Source: Oceanococcus sp. HetDA_MAG_MS8
Lineage (GTDB): Bacteria > Pseudomonadota > Gammaproteobacteria > Nevskiales > Oceanococcaceae
Reading direction: 5' to 3'
Assembly: GCA_019192445.1 (NCBI GenBank)
Contig: JAHCMK010000004.1
Location: 248,001-312,000, forward strand
DNA length: 64,000 nt
A program made the position numbers and the translations under genes. Shown here piece after piece: positions 1-9,530 of this stretch (positions are counted from its first letter, which is position 1; every line of letters starts with the position of its first letter). Below the pieces are notes generated by a model. It was not told where the DNA came from, did no database searches, and was given only the letters and a program-made list of their open reading frames with translations.

Positions 1-554
1 AAAAACACGGAGAAGCCCCGAGCCCAGGCCGGCTGGCTCATGCGCTGAGCCAACCTCGCCCCAAGCAGGGCAATCACGGAATACCAGGCCGCATCGATCG
101 CGGCCGCTAAAGCCGCAGCACAGATCACCTCCAGGGCTCCGGCTCCGGCCGGCACCATAGCGGCGAAGATGCCGGCGAAAAACAACACCACCTTAGGGTT
201 GAGTAAGGCCACCAACATGCCGCTCACAAAACCGCTACGCGCTGACCGCGGCGGCGCAGATGGAAGATAATCTGCGGAGTCTTTACGTGGCCAGAAGCCA
301 TAGGCCAGCCACAACAAATAAGCCGCCCCCAACAGGCTGAGGCCCAGTTCGAGCGCAGGGTAAGTCTGGATGACCAAGGCCAATCCTGTAGCCGCAGCGG
401 CGGCGTACAAGCCCACCCCCAGACCATGCCCCAAAGCCGCCGCCACAGCGGCCATTGAACCATCGCGCCCGCGTACCGCCAGAACAAAGAGCAAACTAGG
501 CCCAGGGCTCAGCGCACCTGCCAGACATGCTAAGGCCAGCCCCAGCCAAGACAT
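1..554 (-). CDS. LysE/RhtB family amino-acid exporter (3' end cut by window edge)
   Basis: An inner-membrane exporter of the LysE/RhtB family, which expels amino acids or their analogues. Reading leftwards from the ATG at 554, the protein begins MSWLGLALACLAGALSPGPS. The SPGPS motif in the first helix and a later NPKVVLFFAG motif are the two family signatures. About 184 residues are visible and the C-terminus lies beyond base 1. The start is 2 bases after the dctM stop, so it is probably the last visible gene of the trkH-thrB-dctQM operon. The substrate cannot be told from sequence. Family call is firm. Confidence 0.85.
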   Translation of the reverse strand, partial: MSWLGLALACLAGALSPGPSLLFVLAVRGRDGSMAAVAAALGHGLGVGLYAAAAATGLALVIQTYPALELGLSLLGAAYLLWLAYGFWPRKDSADYLPSAPPRSARSGFVSGMLVALLNPKVVLFFAGIFAAMVPAGAGALEVICAAALAAAIDAAWYSVIALLGARLAQRMSQPAWARGFSVF

Positions 555-556
555 AC

Positions 557-1909
557 TTATAGGCCGTAGATCAGTGTCGGCAACCAGGTTGCCAACGGCG
601 CCCAAAACGCCACCAATGTCAGAACCAATAGCTGGATGAGGACAAAGGGCCATGCGCCTGCCCATATGGCCTGGGTCGGCACTTCCGCGGGAGTGACGCC
701 GCGCAGGTAAAACAGTGCGAAGCCAAAGGGCGGCGTCAGAAACGAGGTTTGCAGATTCAGTGCGAGCAGAACTCCTAGCCACACCGGGTCAGCACCCAGC
801 ATAAGCAAGGCAGGCCCCACGATAGGAACCACGACAAAAGTGATCTCAATAAAGTCGAGCACAAAGCCCAGCAGGAAGACCAGCAGCATGACCGCGACCA
901 AAGCCGTGCTTAAACCACCGGGCAGGCTCCCCAGCAATTCCTGCACAAACACATCGCCCTCATAGGCATTAAAAACCAGCGAGAACAACGAGGCGCCAAT
1001 CAGGATCAAAAACACCATCGCCGTCATCTGCATCGTGGTCAGGGCCGTCTCAAACAACATCCGCACCGCTAAACGCCCACGCGCAGCAGCGAGCAGCAGC
1101 GCGCCTAGCGCCCCCAAAGAAGCGGCCTCGGTGGGAGTCGCCACCCCTCCTAGGATTGAGCCCAACACGGTCAGGATCAAGAGTAGAGGGGCCACCAACA
1201 CCTGGAGAAGTTGGCCCCAGTGCGCGGACTGCTCTGTGGTGGGCACCGCGGGAAGTGTGCGACTGCGCCAGGCAAAGTAGAGCAAATACACAGCCACCAA
1301 AAGCAAGCCTGGCAACAGTGCGCCGGCGAACAAGTCGCCCACCGACACAGTTTGGGTGCTGAACACGCCCAACCGCAGTTGCGCCTGCTGATAAGCCGAA
1401 GACAACACATCGCCGAGCAGCACCAGCACGATAGACGGGGGAATAATCTGCCCCAGCGTTCCGGCCGCTGCGATGGTTCCTGCAGCCAAGCTAGGCGGGC
1501 AGTTCTGGCGCAGCATTACCGGCATACACAGCAAGCCCAAGGTGACCACAGTGGCACCCACAATTCCGGTGGAGGCGGCCAACAAAGCGCCGACCAGAAT
1601 CACGGTATAACCAAGCCCGCCGCGGCTGCGGCCCCATAACTGCTGAAGTCCGTGGAGTAAGTCTTCGGCCAGACGCGCCCGCTCTAAGACCACCCCCATC
1701 AAAATGAACAGGGGCACCGCAATGAGCGTCTCATTGCTCAGGGTCCCGAAGAGCCTAGAGGAAAAATCCAGCAAATCCACCGGGCGGAGTGCGCCCTGCG
1801 CCACACCGCCCAACGCAAACCACAAAGCGACCCCGCCCAAAGTCAGCGCCACCGGGAAGCCGGCCAAAAGAATGGCGCACACCGCCACAAACATGATTAA
1901 GGCGATCAT
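557..1909 (-). CDS. TRAP transporter large permease subunit (DctM family)
   Basis: Large membrane subunit of a tripartite ATP-independent periplasmic (TRAP) transporter, which carries out Na+-driven uptake of an organic acid or similar solute. It has 450 residues and about 12 hydrophobic segments, with family motifs such as GIVGATVVTLGLLCMP, the IPPSI loop and FLTPPFGFALFY near the C-terminus. An open frame runs further upstream, but the ATG at 1909 overlaps the dctQ stop by four bases (ATGA) and gives the normal N-terminus MIALIMFVAVCAILLAGFPV. DctQ precedes it. No substrate-binding DctP gene is in the window, so the binding protein must be encoded elsewhere or beyond the left edge. Confidence 0.92.
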   Translation of the reverse strand: MIALIMFVAVCAILLAGFPVALTLGGVALWFALGGVAQGALRPVDLLDFSSRLFGTLSNETLIAVPLFILMGVVLERARLAEDLLHGLQQLWGRSRGGLGYTVILVGALLAASTGIVGATVVTLGLLCMPVMLRQNCPPSLAAGTIAAAGTLGQIIPPSIVLVLLGDVLSSAYQQAQLRLGVFSTQTVSVGDLFAGALLPGLLLVAVYLLYFAWRSRTLPAVPTTEQSAHWGQLLQVLVAPLLLILTVLGSILGGVATPTEAASLGALGALLLAAARGRLAVRMLFETALTTMQMTAMVFLILIGASLFSLVFNAYEGDVFVQELLGSLPGGLSTALVAVMLLVFLLGFVLDFIEITFVVVPIVGPALLMLGADPVWLGVLLALNLQTSFLTPPFGFALFYLRGVTPAEVPTQAIWAGAWPFVLIQLLVLTLVAFWAPLATWLPTLIYGL

Positions 1910-2421
1910 GCGCTGGGCTGTTCTTGCAGTGGCCGAAACCAAAGGACAACAGCCGCCAGAAGCAACTGCGCCGGCAGCACAAGCAGGCATGTTTTGAGCA
2001 ACCATAACCAGCGCAGCCCACCCGGCTCAGCCGAAGCTTCCGACCGCGCCCAGGCCACGGCTACGTAATCCCAGCAGGCCCATCCCATGAAGCCAAACAT
2101 CGGTATCGCTAGGAGAGCAATGCCTATGCGATTGACACGCTGCTGCAGGCGGGGTGACCACCGCCGATACCAAATATCAATGCGCACATGACCATCGCGC
2201 TGCCAGGTTGCCGGAATCGCCAGCACCACAGCGAGACAGTGCAAATAAATCAGCAGCTCTTGGACGGCGATGGCGCTCCACCCCAGAACATAGCGGGCAA
2301 GAACGGCGGCTGCGCACACGACTAGCAGAGCCAGTACGCAGTAGGCTGCAACGCTCAGCGCGCCTTCGTTCACTCGCGCCAGCTGGGCCGGCCACCGGAC
2401 TTCGGATGGTTCGGGGGTCAT
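1906..2421 (-). CDS. TRAP transporter small permease subunit (DctQ family)
   Basis: Small four-helix membrane subunit that pairs with DctM in a TRAP transporter. It has 171 residues with four hydrophobic stretches and the pattern RDGHVRIDIWYRRW after the second helix, typical of DctQ. The open frame extends about 90 codons upstream, but that part lies inside thrB and has no membrane character. The ATG at 2421 shares four bases with the thrB stop (ATGA) and is taken as the start. It is translationally coupled to thrB before and dctM after. Solute unknown. Confidence 0.88.
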   Translation of the reverse strand: MTPEPSEVRWPAQLARVNEGALSVAAYCVLALLVVCAAAVLARYVLGWSAIAVQELLIYLHCLAVVLAIPATWQRDGHVRIDIWYRRWSPRLQQRVNRIGIALLAIPMFGFMGWACWDYVAVAWARSEASAEPGGLRWLWLLKTCLLVLPAQLLLAAVVLWFRPLQEQPSA

Positions 2422-3368
2422 GACTCGCCCCCATGCAGCGGCACCGGGTGCTCCCGATGCCAGCGCAACAAGCGCTCGAAATCCATGGGGTCTTTGCGAT
2501 ATGTGAGCTCCCCATCGCGGGGGAAGTGCCAGTCCTGTAGGCGGCTCAGCCAGAAGCGTAAGGCCGCCCGGCGCAAGGCTAGAGGCCACAGTTCGCGTTC
2601 TTGCGCCGTGAGTGGCCGAGCGTGCTGATAGGCGCGCAGGAAGGCCGACCCCACAGGCCCTGTAGCCGGATGCCCGGCATTGAGCACCCAATCGTTAAAG
2701 CTGACGGCAAGGTCATACACCCAAGCGTCATTACAGGCGTAGTAAAAGTCGATCAGACCAGTCAGCCGGTCTTCATCGAATAGGGCATTGTCGCGAAAGA
2801 GGTCGGCATGAATCACTCCTTGCGGCAACTGCGACCAGGCTGCATGGCTTTGGGCGCGCATTTCGTCGGCCAACAGCTGGGATGCACTCGCGTCCAACAC
2901 CGGCGCAACTTGCTCCGCCGTAGCCTGCATCCAATCCAGTCCACGATCAGGCAATCGCGACTGCGGCAGATCATCTAAAGCAAGATGCATCTGCCCCATG
3001 ACCGAGCCTAGCTGAGTCACCTGCGCGACGGTGGGCACCACGACTCCGCTTCCGGGCAGACGGGCAACCAAAGCGGCAGGCCGCTGATTGAGCTGCCCCA
3101 AGAGTTGTCCATCGCGACGCCGCACCGGCGCGGCGCTGGGCAAACCCGCCGCGGCCAAATGCTCCATCACACTGAGAAAAAACGGCAAATCCTGCGCCGG
3201 AGTACGCTCAAACAGGGTCAGAACAAAACGATTGGTCGTGGTGCGCACGAAGAAATTGGTGTTTTCAATACCTTCAGCAATGCCCGAGTAGTCGAGTAAA
3301 TCGCCAACCCGGTACTGGCCTAAAAACTGCGCCAGCTCACTGGACTGCACGGGAGTAAACACGCTCAT
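2418..3368 (-). CDS. thrB: Homoserine kinase, aminoglycoside-phosphotransferase type
   Basis: Phosphorylates L-homoserine to O-phosphohomoserine in threonine synthesis, in the cytoplasm. This is the APH-fold ThrB found in Pseudomonas and Xanthomonas relatives, not the GHMP-fold enzyme of E. coli. Of 316 residues, the early segment YSGIAEGIENTNFFVRT forms the nucleotide-binding part. The catalytic loop is HADLFRDNALF (H-x-D with downstream N), followed by the metal-binding LIDFYYA motif. Length is normal for the family. The start overlaps the TPR gene stop and the stop overlaps dctQ, each by four bases. Its placement between a TPR protein and TRAP genes is unusual for a threonine gene. Confidence 0.93.
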   Translation of the reverse strand: MSVFTPVQSSELAQFLGQYRVGDLLDYSGIAEGIENTNFFVRTTTNRFVLTLFERTPAQDLPFFLSVMEHLAAAGLPSAAPVRRRDGQLLGQLNQRPAALVARLPGSGVVVPTVAQVTQLGSVMGQMHLALDDLPQSRLPDRGLDWMQATAEQVAPVLDASASQLLADEMRAQSHAAWSQLPQGVIHADLFRDNALFDEDRLTGLIDFYYACNDAWVYDLAVSFNDWVLNAGHPATGPVGSAFLRAYQHARPLTAQERELWPLALRRAALRFWLSRLQDWHFPRDGELTYRKDPMDFERLLRWHREHPVPLHGGES

Positions 3369-3685
3369 TCGCTGCGCTCCAATCGCTTAAGAAACACCTG
3401 AATCTGCCGTTCGATTTGTTTGTCGCCCTGGGCCTGTGCTTGAACGAAGCCCTCTTGGAAATATTGGTTGGCCTGTTCCAGGGCCTGAGCTTCAACCGCC
3501 GCGCGACCGGCCCAGAGGTAAGCCGCCGAATAATCGGGTTTGAGTTCCAAAGCAGCACGCGCGTGCTCGGCTACAGCCGGCCAGTCCTTCTCACGCGCGC
3601 AGGCTTGGGCCAATGCCAAACGCAAATCTGCACGCTGCGGAAAGCGCGCAAGCTGCGCCTCCAGCTTGGCCCGCATCGCGCTCAT
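3365..3685 (-). CDS. Small TPR-repeat protein
   Basis: A short helical protein of 106 residues with tetratricopeptide-like repeats. Segments such as ADLRLALAQACAREKDW and YSAAYLWAGRAAVEAQALEQANQYFQEG show the TPR spacing of small and large residues. No signal peptide or membrane segment is visible. The ATG at 3685 shares four bases with the trkH stop (ATGA) and the gene ends with an ATGA overlap with thrB, so it is coupled on both sides. TPR proteins mediate protein contacts and the partner is unknown. A longer upstream frame lies inside trkH and is not used. Confidence 0.75.
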   Translation of the reverse strand: MSAMRAKLEAQLARFPQRADLRLALAQACAREKDWPAVAEHARAALELKPDYSAAYLWAGRAAVEAQALEQANQYFQEGFVQAQAQGDKQIERQIQVFLKRLERSE

Positions 3686-5172
3686 CGCTGCCAAAAAGCC
3701 GGGGTAAACACCACCAGCAAGGTAAAGATCTCGAGGCGTCCCAGGAGCATGCCCAGGATACCCAGCCACTTGGCCGCTGTCGGCGCGGAGGCAAAGTTAG
3801 AGCTCAGCTCACCCAGACCTGGACCCAGGTTGTTTAAGGTAGCCGCCACCGCGGAGAAGGCCGTCACCTGATCCAAGCCGCTGAGCATAAAGAGCAGCGT
3901 CATCGCCACCATGATGGCGGCGTACACAGAAAAGAAACCCCATACCGCTTCAACCACCTGATTAGGCACCGCGCGACGTCCTAGTTTCACCGGCAATAAA
4001 GCCGCCGGATGAACCAGGCGATTGACCTCGCGTGCCCCCTGCTTGGTGAGCAAAAGCACGCGAATCACCTTCAGCCCCCCAGTGGTCGCACCAGCAGCCC
4101 CGCCCAAAAAGCTCACCAGAATGAGCCCAAACGGCAGTAAAGACGGCCAGCTGGCAAAGGGCGCAATGGCAAAGCCGGTCGTCGTGGCATGTGCAACAAC
4201 TTCAAAGGCGGCCACACGCAGGGCTTCAAGCGGATCCGTATACACCCGATGCCAGAGCAGCAATGCGACGGCAAACAAAATGATCCCAAAATAGATTTTG
4301 AGCAACGCGCGGCACTCTGGGTCACGCCAATAGCGCCAAATACCGCCATAGCGGCCGCGGATGCGCCACACGGCAAAGTGCAGACCAAAATTGATAGCAC
4401 CGGCCAACATGAAAACGATGGCGATCCAATGGATCCAGGGATTATCGAAATAGCCCAAACTTGCGTCGTGGGTGGAAAAGCCGGCCGTTGAGACTGTGCT
4501 GTAAGCATGCCCGATAGCATCAAGGGGGCTCATACCCGCCAGCCAATAAGCCAAGGCGCAGCACAGCGTGAGCGCCATGTAGATTTCCCAAAGCGCCTTG
4601 GCTGTCTCGGTGATGCGCGGCGTGAGTTTGGTGTCTTTCATTGGACCCGGCGTTTCCGCTCGGTAGAGCTGCATTCCACCGACGCCCAACATGGGCAACA
4701 CCGCAACGGCGAGCACGATAATGCCCATCCCGCCCAGCAGCTGGAGCTGTTGGCGGTAGTACTTCACCGCGATGGGTAGCTCATCAATTCCGACGATGAC
4801 CGTAGCCCCGGTGGTGGTCAGTCCAGACACCGATTCAAAGGCCGCATCCGAGAAGCTCAAGCCGCCGCCACTCTGCGTCATAAACGGGATGGAGCCATAC
4901 AGCCCCAGCACGCTCCAAAACGCGCAGACGATCAAGAACCCGTCGCGCACCCGTAGCTCTCGACGCAATCCCTTCACCGGCGCCCAGACTAAAAGCCCCG
5001 TCACCAGGGTCAGACCGAAGGCCATCGCGAATGCATGCACCGCGCGGCCCTCCGCCAAAGCCAGGAGCAAGGGCACGAGATGGGTGAGCGAGAACAGCAT
5101 CAAGAGCACACCCAACACACGTTGCACCGGAGCAAAGCGCTGCTCTCTCACGATGCGCAACAGCTCCTGCAT
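3682..5172 (-). CDS. trkH: Trk potassium uptake system, membrane subunit TrkH
   Basis: K+-translocating subunit of the Trk system in the inner membrane. It has 496 residues and about ten helices. The four pore-loop signatures are visible in order: TTTGAT, STAGFS, TTTGFA and LNNLGPG, each with the conserved Gly of the selectivity filter. N-terminal VLGVLLMLFSLTHLVPL is the first helix. Length fits TrkH/TrkG (about 483-500). Its cytoplasmic gating partner TrkA lies 133 bases upstream on the same strand. A second, KtrB-like transporter lies at 28143-29498. Confidence 0.96.
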   Translation of the reverse strand: MQELLRIVREQRFAPVQRVLGVLLMLFSLTHLVPLLLALAEGRAVHAFAMAFGLTLVTGLLVWAPVKGLRRELRVRDGFLIVCAFWSVLGLYGSIPFMTQSGGGLSFSDAAFESVSGLTTTGATVIVGIDELPIAVKYYRQQLQLLGGMGIIVLAVAVLPMLGVGGMQLYRAETPGPMKDTKLTPRITETAKALWEIYMALTLCCALAYWLAGMSPLDAIGHAYSTVSTAGFSTHDASLGYFDNPWIHWIAIVFMLAGAINFGLHFAVWRIRGRYGGIWRYWRDPECRALLKIYFGIILFAVALLLWHRVYTDPLEALRVAAFEVVAHATTTGFAIAPFASWPSLLPFGLILVSFLGGAAGATTGGLKVIRVLLLTKQGAREVNRLVHPAALLPVKLGRRAVPNQVVEAVWGFFSVYAAIMVAMTLLFMLSGLDQVTAFSAVAATLNNLGPGLGELSSNFASAPTAAKWLGILGMLLGRLEIFTLLVVFTPAFWQR

Positions 5173-5305
5173 AGGCTAGATCCCTACTTTCCAGGCGTCG
5201 CTGAGCCACACCTTGGGCCGCAGCCCTGGCATGGCTTGGCGGCGGGCGCGGGGCATGGCACCAAGCCACAGCGCGTTGTGCACACAAAACATGGTCAACA
5301 CCAGC

Positions 5306-6682
5306 CTATATAAAGGTGGGCTCGGCCTGGAACAGCTTTTCCAGCTCGGCCATGTGCTTGCGGTTCACGATGAACAAGATCACATGATCCTCGGCCTCGA
5401 TCACCGTGTCGTGGTGGGCCATCAGCACCTCATCTCCGCGCACAATCGCACCGATGGTTGCCCCCTTGGGTAAGGGGATTTCTTCTACGGCACGCCCGAC
5501 CACTTTAGAACTGCGGGAGTCGCCATGAGCCACCGCCTCGATGGCTTCCGCAGCGCCGCGACGGAGGCTATGCACGCGCACCACATCTGCGCGGCGCACA
5601 TGCGCCAGTAGGGCACTCACGGTGCTCTGCTGAGGCGACACCGCAATATCGATCACATGTCCCTCAACCAAGTCCAAATAAGCCGGGCGGTTGATGAGCG
5701 ATAGCACTTTCTTGGCGCCCATCCGCTTGGCCAGCATGGCTGAGAGGATGTTGGCCTCATCGTCGTTAGTGACGGCGCAGAACACATCGGTGTTCTCGAT
5801 GTTTTCATCGAGCAGCAGACCCTCATTGGCCGCGTCCCCCACCAAGACGATGGTGTTGGACAGCCGCTCAGACAAAATACGCGCTCGCGCACGGCTGCGC
5901 TCGACCAAACGCACGCGGCAGCGACCTTCCAAAGCTTGGGCTAAGCGCAGACCGATATTGCCGCCACCGGCAATCACCACCCGGCGCACCGGACCATCTT
6001 GCGCCCGCAACTCGCCTATCACCTTCCGGATATCTGGACTGGCGGCGACGAAGAACACCTCATCTTCGGCTTCGATGAGCGTATCGCCCTCGGGGATGAT
6101 GGGCTGCCCGCGGCGGTAAATCGCAGCAACACGGGTATCCACATTGGGGATGTGCTTCGCAATTTCGCGGAGCTCACGCCCCACCAAAGGACCACCGTAA
6201 TAGGCGCGCACGCCGACCAGCCGAACTCGGCCTTCGGCGAAATCCACGACCTGCAGTGCACCGGGGTACTCGACCAAGCGCACGATGTAGTCGGTGACCA
6301 ACTGCTCCGGGCTGATTTGCATATCAATGGGCAGAGCTTCATTGCAAAAGAGCATTTGGGCACTGCGCTGATATTCGCTGGCGCGGACTCGGGCGATCTT
6401 GGTGGGGGTTTGGAACAAGGTGTAAGCCACCTGACAGGCGACCATGTTGATTTCGTCGCTGTCGGTAACAGCAATCAGCATGTCGGCATCGCGCGCCCCG
6501 GCGCGGATCAACACATCAGGATGCGAGGCAAAGCCCTGCACGGTGCGGATATCCAGACGGTCCTGCAGCTCCGCTAGGAGCTGGGCATTGGTATCCACAA
6601 CGGTGACGTCGTTGTTCTCACGCGCCAGATTATCGGCCAGCGTGGAGCCGACCTGGCCTGCCCCTAAGATGATGATCTTCAA
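5306..6682 (-). CDS. trkA: Trk system NAD-binding regulatory subunit TrkA
   Basis: Peripheral cytoplasmic subunit that binds NAD(H)/ATP and gates TrkH. Its 458 residues show the duplicated RCK arrangement: a first Rossmann motif [13 protein letters not shown] at the N-terminus and a second [17 protein letters not shown] near residue 235, each followed by a TrkA_C-type domain. The start codon is TTG at 6682, sharing bases with the rsmB stop (TTGA). No nearer ATG fits the conserved [10 protein letters not shown] beginning. The def-fmt-rsmB-trkA order is common in gammaproteobacteria. TrkH follows downstream. Confidence 0.96.
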   Translation of the reverse strand: MKIIILGAGQVGSTLADNLARENNDVTVVDTNAQLLAELQDRLDIRTVQGFASHPDVLIRAGARDADMLIAVTDSDEINMVACQVAYTLFQTPTKIARVRASEYQRSAQMLFCNEALPIDMQISPEQLVTDYIVRLVEYPGALQVVDFAEGRVRLVGVRAYYGGPLVGRELREIAKHIPNVDTRVAAIYRRGQPIIPEGDTLIEAEDEVFFVAASPDIRKVIGELRAQDGPVRRVVIAGGGNIGLRLAQALEGRCRVRLVERSRARARILSERLSNTIVLVGDAANEGLLLDENIENTDVFCAVTNDDEANILSAMLAKRMGAKKVLSLINRPAYLDLVEGHVIDIAVSPQQSTVSALLAHVRRADVVRVHSLRRGAAEAIEAVAHGDSRSSKVVGRAVEEIPLPKGATIGAIVRGDEVLMAHHDTVIEAEDHVILFIVNRKHMAELEKLFQAEPTFI

Positions 6683-8001
6683 GCCGCTTCAACCTCCCCA
6701 TTGGTCGGCGGATTGGATGACTCTGCACATTGTCGCAGGCGTGCATAAAAAAAGCCGTCCCAATCACCACCGGGTCGAATACGCCAGCCCGGTGCGACCC
6801 ATTCCCCGGCCGGCAGCTGCAATGAGTCCGCCTGCACCTGGGGATGCGCGCGCAAGAATGCCTGCACCACATCGACCGTCTCGGCACGCAAAATCGAGCA
6901 GCTGGCATAGATGAGCACACCACCCGGTTTGAGCAGGCTCCAAGCATGCTCTAGCAAGGCAGATTGCTGCTTGACCAGCGCGGCAATGTCGGCGGAGCGG
7001 CGCAACCAGCGAATATCGGGATGCCGGCGCAGGATGCCCGTAGCACTGCAAGGCACATCCAACAAAATGGCATCCCAGCCACTTTCCTCGAACTGCAGTA
7101 AGTCACTGGCCACACAGCGAGCATTGAGCCCCAGGCGCTCCAGCCCTCTTCGCACATCGGCCAGGCGCTGGGCATCACGATCCAGCGCGGTGAGATTCAG
7201 CTGCGGCTCCAACTCCAAGAGGTGCGCCGTTTTCCCACCCGGGGCGGCGCAGGCATCCAGGACCTTCATTCCCGGTTGTAAGGGCAATAAGGTCGCGGCT
7301 TGTTGGGCGCTGGGGTTTTGTACCGAGACCCAGCCCTGCTCGAAGCCCGGCAGTTGCCGCAGCTCTCCGGGTCGCGGCAAGACCAAGCCAGCCGCGCCTA
7401 GCGGGCGCGGGGCTTGCAGGTCTTCAGGCCACTGCTGCAAGTAATCGGCCTGAGTCGTTTTTTGCAGGTTCAGGCGCAGGCCCCAGGGCGGCGTTTGGCG
7501 GGAACCTTCAATGACCGCAGGCAGTTGTTCGCCCCAGTCAGCGCTCAAGCGTTGATATAACCATATGGGCAGTCCGGCCTGACGCGCCTGCACGTCTACG
7601 GGCTTGCCGGAGTCTGGCGCAGGCAGTTGCCCGCGGCCGGCTTTGCGCAAAATGGCGTTAACCAGCCCACGCAACTTCGCCGGGGCAGCCCCCACGGTCG
7701 CGGCGACGGCGGCATGATCTGGGCAGTCGGGGTCCTCCAGCTGCACCAGTCCAACCAGCACCAACTCACGAACCCACGCGGGCTTAGGCGGGCGCTGGAG
7801 TGCGGGCTGCACCCGCGCATCGAGCAGGCTGCGCTGCTGCAAGACCTGCGCGGCCATGCGCCTGGCAAAAGCCACATCAGCATTGGAGATCGCCGGCGCC
7901 TTATCCCGTGCGTTTTTCAAAGCCTCCGGCAATGCCCGGCCCTGACGCACTTCGGCCAGGGCCAGCGCCGCCAACCGGCGTGCAGCACTCCCCTCAGCCA
8001 T
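6679..8001 (-). CDS. rsmB: 16S rRNA m5C967 methyltransferase RsmB
   Basis: Transfers a methyl group from SAM to C967 of 16S rRNA. It has 440 residues: an N-terminal NusB-like helical domain (about residues 1-130), then a Rossmann methyltransferase domain. Visible motifs are [15 protein letters not shown] (SAM binding), [15 protein letters not shown] (motif IV catalytic-type PC) and YASCSI (motif VI, nucleophilic Cys). The frame is open further upstream, but the ATG at 8001 starts [15 protein letters not shown] as in the family and overlaps the end of fmt by eight bases. It is coupled to fmt upstream and trkA downstream. Confidence 0.95.
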   Translation of the reverse strand: MAEGSAARRLAALALAEVRQGRALPEALKNARDKAPAISNADVAFARRMAAQVLQQRSLLDARVQPALQRPPKPAWVRELVLVGLVQLEDPDCPDHAAVAATVGAAPAKLRGLVNAILRKAGRGQLPAPDSGKPVDVQARQAGLPIWLYQRLSADWGEQLPAVIEGSRQTPPWGLRLNLQKTTQADYLQQWPEDLQAPRPLGAAGLVLPRPGELRQLPGFEQGWVSVQNPSAQQAATLLPLQPGMKVLDACAAPGGKTAHLLELEPQLNLTALDRDAQRLADVRRGLERLGLNARCVASDLLQFEESGWDAILLDVPCSATGILRRHPDIRWLRRSADIAALVKQQSALLEHAWSLLKPGGVLIYASCSILRAETVDVVQAFLRAHPQVQADSLQLPAGEWVAPGWRIRPGGDWDGFFYARLRQCAESSNPPTNGEVEAA

Positions 8002-8929
8002 GCAGACGATCTCCAGCCACCAACTTGCGACTGCGTAGGGCCTCGGCCGCTGGTAGACGCTTACGCCCTGGCCATTGCATTTCAGGCACCCACAGCGCTC
8101 CTTCACCGCAGGCAATAAGCGCTCCAGAATCGCAGCAAGGCAGCAAAGTGCCGGCTTCTCCCGGCGCGGTCATCGCTAAGGCTTTAGCGGCGCCAAATAA
8201 GCGCAAGCGCTCGCTGCCTAGAGAGAGATAAGCCACCGGCCAGGGGTCGAAGGCACGCACCAAGCGAGCCAGCTCGGACGCGGGCCGCTGCAGGTCTAAG
8301 CGAGCCTCCTCTTTACTCAGCTTATGCGCGTAGGTCACACCCTGCTCGGGCTGAGGCCGCGCTTGCAAAGCGCCCCCTTCGAGTTGCGCTAACCACTGTG
8401 GCAATGCAGCGCAGGTGCGTTCTACCAACACATCATGCAGCTGGCCGCCGGTCATGTCTGCAGCGATGTCCAGCTCCAAGCGGGCCAGCTCAGGGCCGGT
8501 ATCCAACCCAGCTTCCATTTGCATTAAGCACACACCGCTGCTGGCATCGCCGGCAGCAATGGCACGCTGAATAGGCGCAGCGCCGCGCCAGCGCGGCAAC
8601 AAGGAGGCGTGGACATTGACGCAGCCTAGGCGCGGTATATCCAAAACGGCTTGCGGCAGAATCAACCCGTACGCAATCACGACCATCAGGTCGGGCTTCC
8701 AATCCGCCACAATGGCCCGGTTGTCCGCGCTTTTGAAGTTCACCGGCGTCGCCACAGGGAGCCCTGCATCGGTCGCGACCTGGCGAACAGGGCTGGGCAT
8801 GAGCTTGCGCCCCCGCCCCGCGGGCCGGTCAGGCTGGGTCAGAACACCGACGATGTTGACACCTGCGGCGATTAAGGCCCGCAAAGGCGCCGCGGCGAAC
8901 TCCGGCGTCCCCGCAAAAACCACACGCAT
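7994..8929 (-). CDS. fmt: Methionyl-tRNA formyltransferase
   Basis: Formylates Met-tRNAfMet using 10-formyltetrahydrofolate so that translation can start. It has 311 residues. The N-terminus MRVVFAGTPEFAAAPL, the central NVHASLLPRWRGAAPIQRAI (catalytic Asn/His) and the later GLDTGPEL are family hallmarks, followed by the C-terminal OB-like domain. The ATG at 8929 gives the standard N-terminus. An alternative TTG at 8959 overlapping the def stop would add ten residues, and neither has a strong ribosome-binding site. It follows def, the enzyme that removes the same formyl group. Confidence 0.95.
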   Translation of the reverse strand: MRVVFAGTPEFAAAPLRALIAAGVNIVGVLTQPDRPAGRGRKLMPSPVRQVATDAGLPVATPVNFKSADNRAIVADWKPDLMVVIAYGLILPQAVLDIPRLGCVNVHASLLPRWRGAAPIQRAIAAGDASSGVCLMQMEAGLDTGPELARLELDIAADMTGGQLHDVLVERTCAALPQWLAQLEGGALQARPQPEQGVTYAHKLSKEEARLDLQRPASELARLVRAFDPWPVAYLSLGSERLRLFGAAKALAMTAPGEAGTLLPCCDSGALIACGEGALWVPEMQWPGRKRLPAAEALRSRKLVAGDRLHG

Positions 8930-8955
8930 AGTGGCGGACTCAGATTGATGGATGC

Positions 8956-9453
8956 TCAACGGCGTTGTTCGCGTTCGATTTGCTTACGAATCCGATTGCG
9001 CTTGAGCTGACTGAGATAGTCGACAAAAAGCTTGCCATCGAGGTGGTCAATTTCATGTTGTATGCAATGCGCCAATAAGCCATCGGCCTCAAACTCAATA
9101 GGCTTGCCGTCACGGTCTAGCGCACGCACCCGCACTTCGGTGAAGCGCCGCACCTTCTCTTGGTGCCCAGGCACCGACAAGCATCCTTCTTCTAAGTCAC
9201 AGGCATTGGTGCCGGTGATGATTTCGGGGTTGATCAACACCAAAGGATCTTCTCGCCCATCACTGACGTCGATCACCGTGAATCGCTCATCAATACCCAC
9301 CTGCGTCGCAGCCAAGCCTACGCCGGGCGCGGCGTACATGGTGTCGAACATATCGTCGAAGGTTTTGAAATAGCTGCGATCAAAACGGCCCACCGGCTTG
9401 GCGACTTGCCGTAGACGGGGGTCGGGGAACTGCAGAATCTTGAGTTGAGCCAT
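8956..9453 (-). CDS. def: Peptide deformylase
   Basis: Metal enzyme that removes the N-formyl group from new proteins. Its 165 residues hold all three conserved boxes: [10 protein letters not shown] (residues about 44-53), EEGCLSVPG with metal ligand Cys91, and HEIDH with ligands His133 and His137 and catalytic Glu134. Length is normal. It is the first gene of the leftward def-fmt-rsmB-trkA operon and is divergent from the LysM gene, with about 77 bases between the starts for both promoters. Confidence 0.96.
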   Translation of the reverse strand: MAQLKILQFPDPRLRQVAKPVGRFDRSYFKTFDDMFDTMYAAPGVGLAATQVGIDERFTVIDVSDGREDPLVLINPEIITGTNACDLEEGCLSVPGHQEKVRRFTEVRVRALDRDGKPIEFEADGLLAHCIQHEIDHLDGKLFVDYLSQLKRNRIRKQIEREQRR

Positions 9454-9530
9454 AGCGCGCGTTCATGTTTCCCTGACGGCAAAGCTGCTACATTCGCGTC
9501 TTGCGAGACAGACAGGTCAGTTAGGGAGTG

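Noticed and set aside
1906-2691. 261-residue dctQ starting at 2691
   Set aside because: The first 90 residues lie inside thrB in another frame and look nothing like a TRAP subunit; the ATGA overlap at 2421 is preferred.
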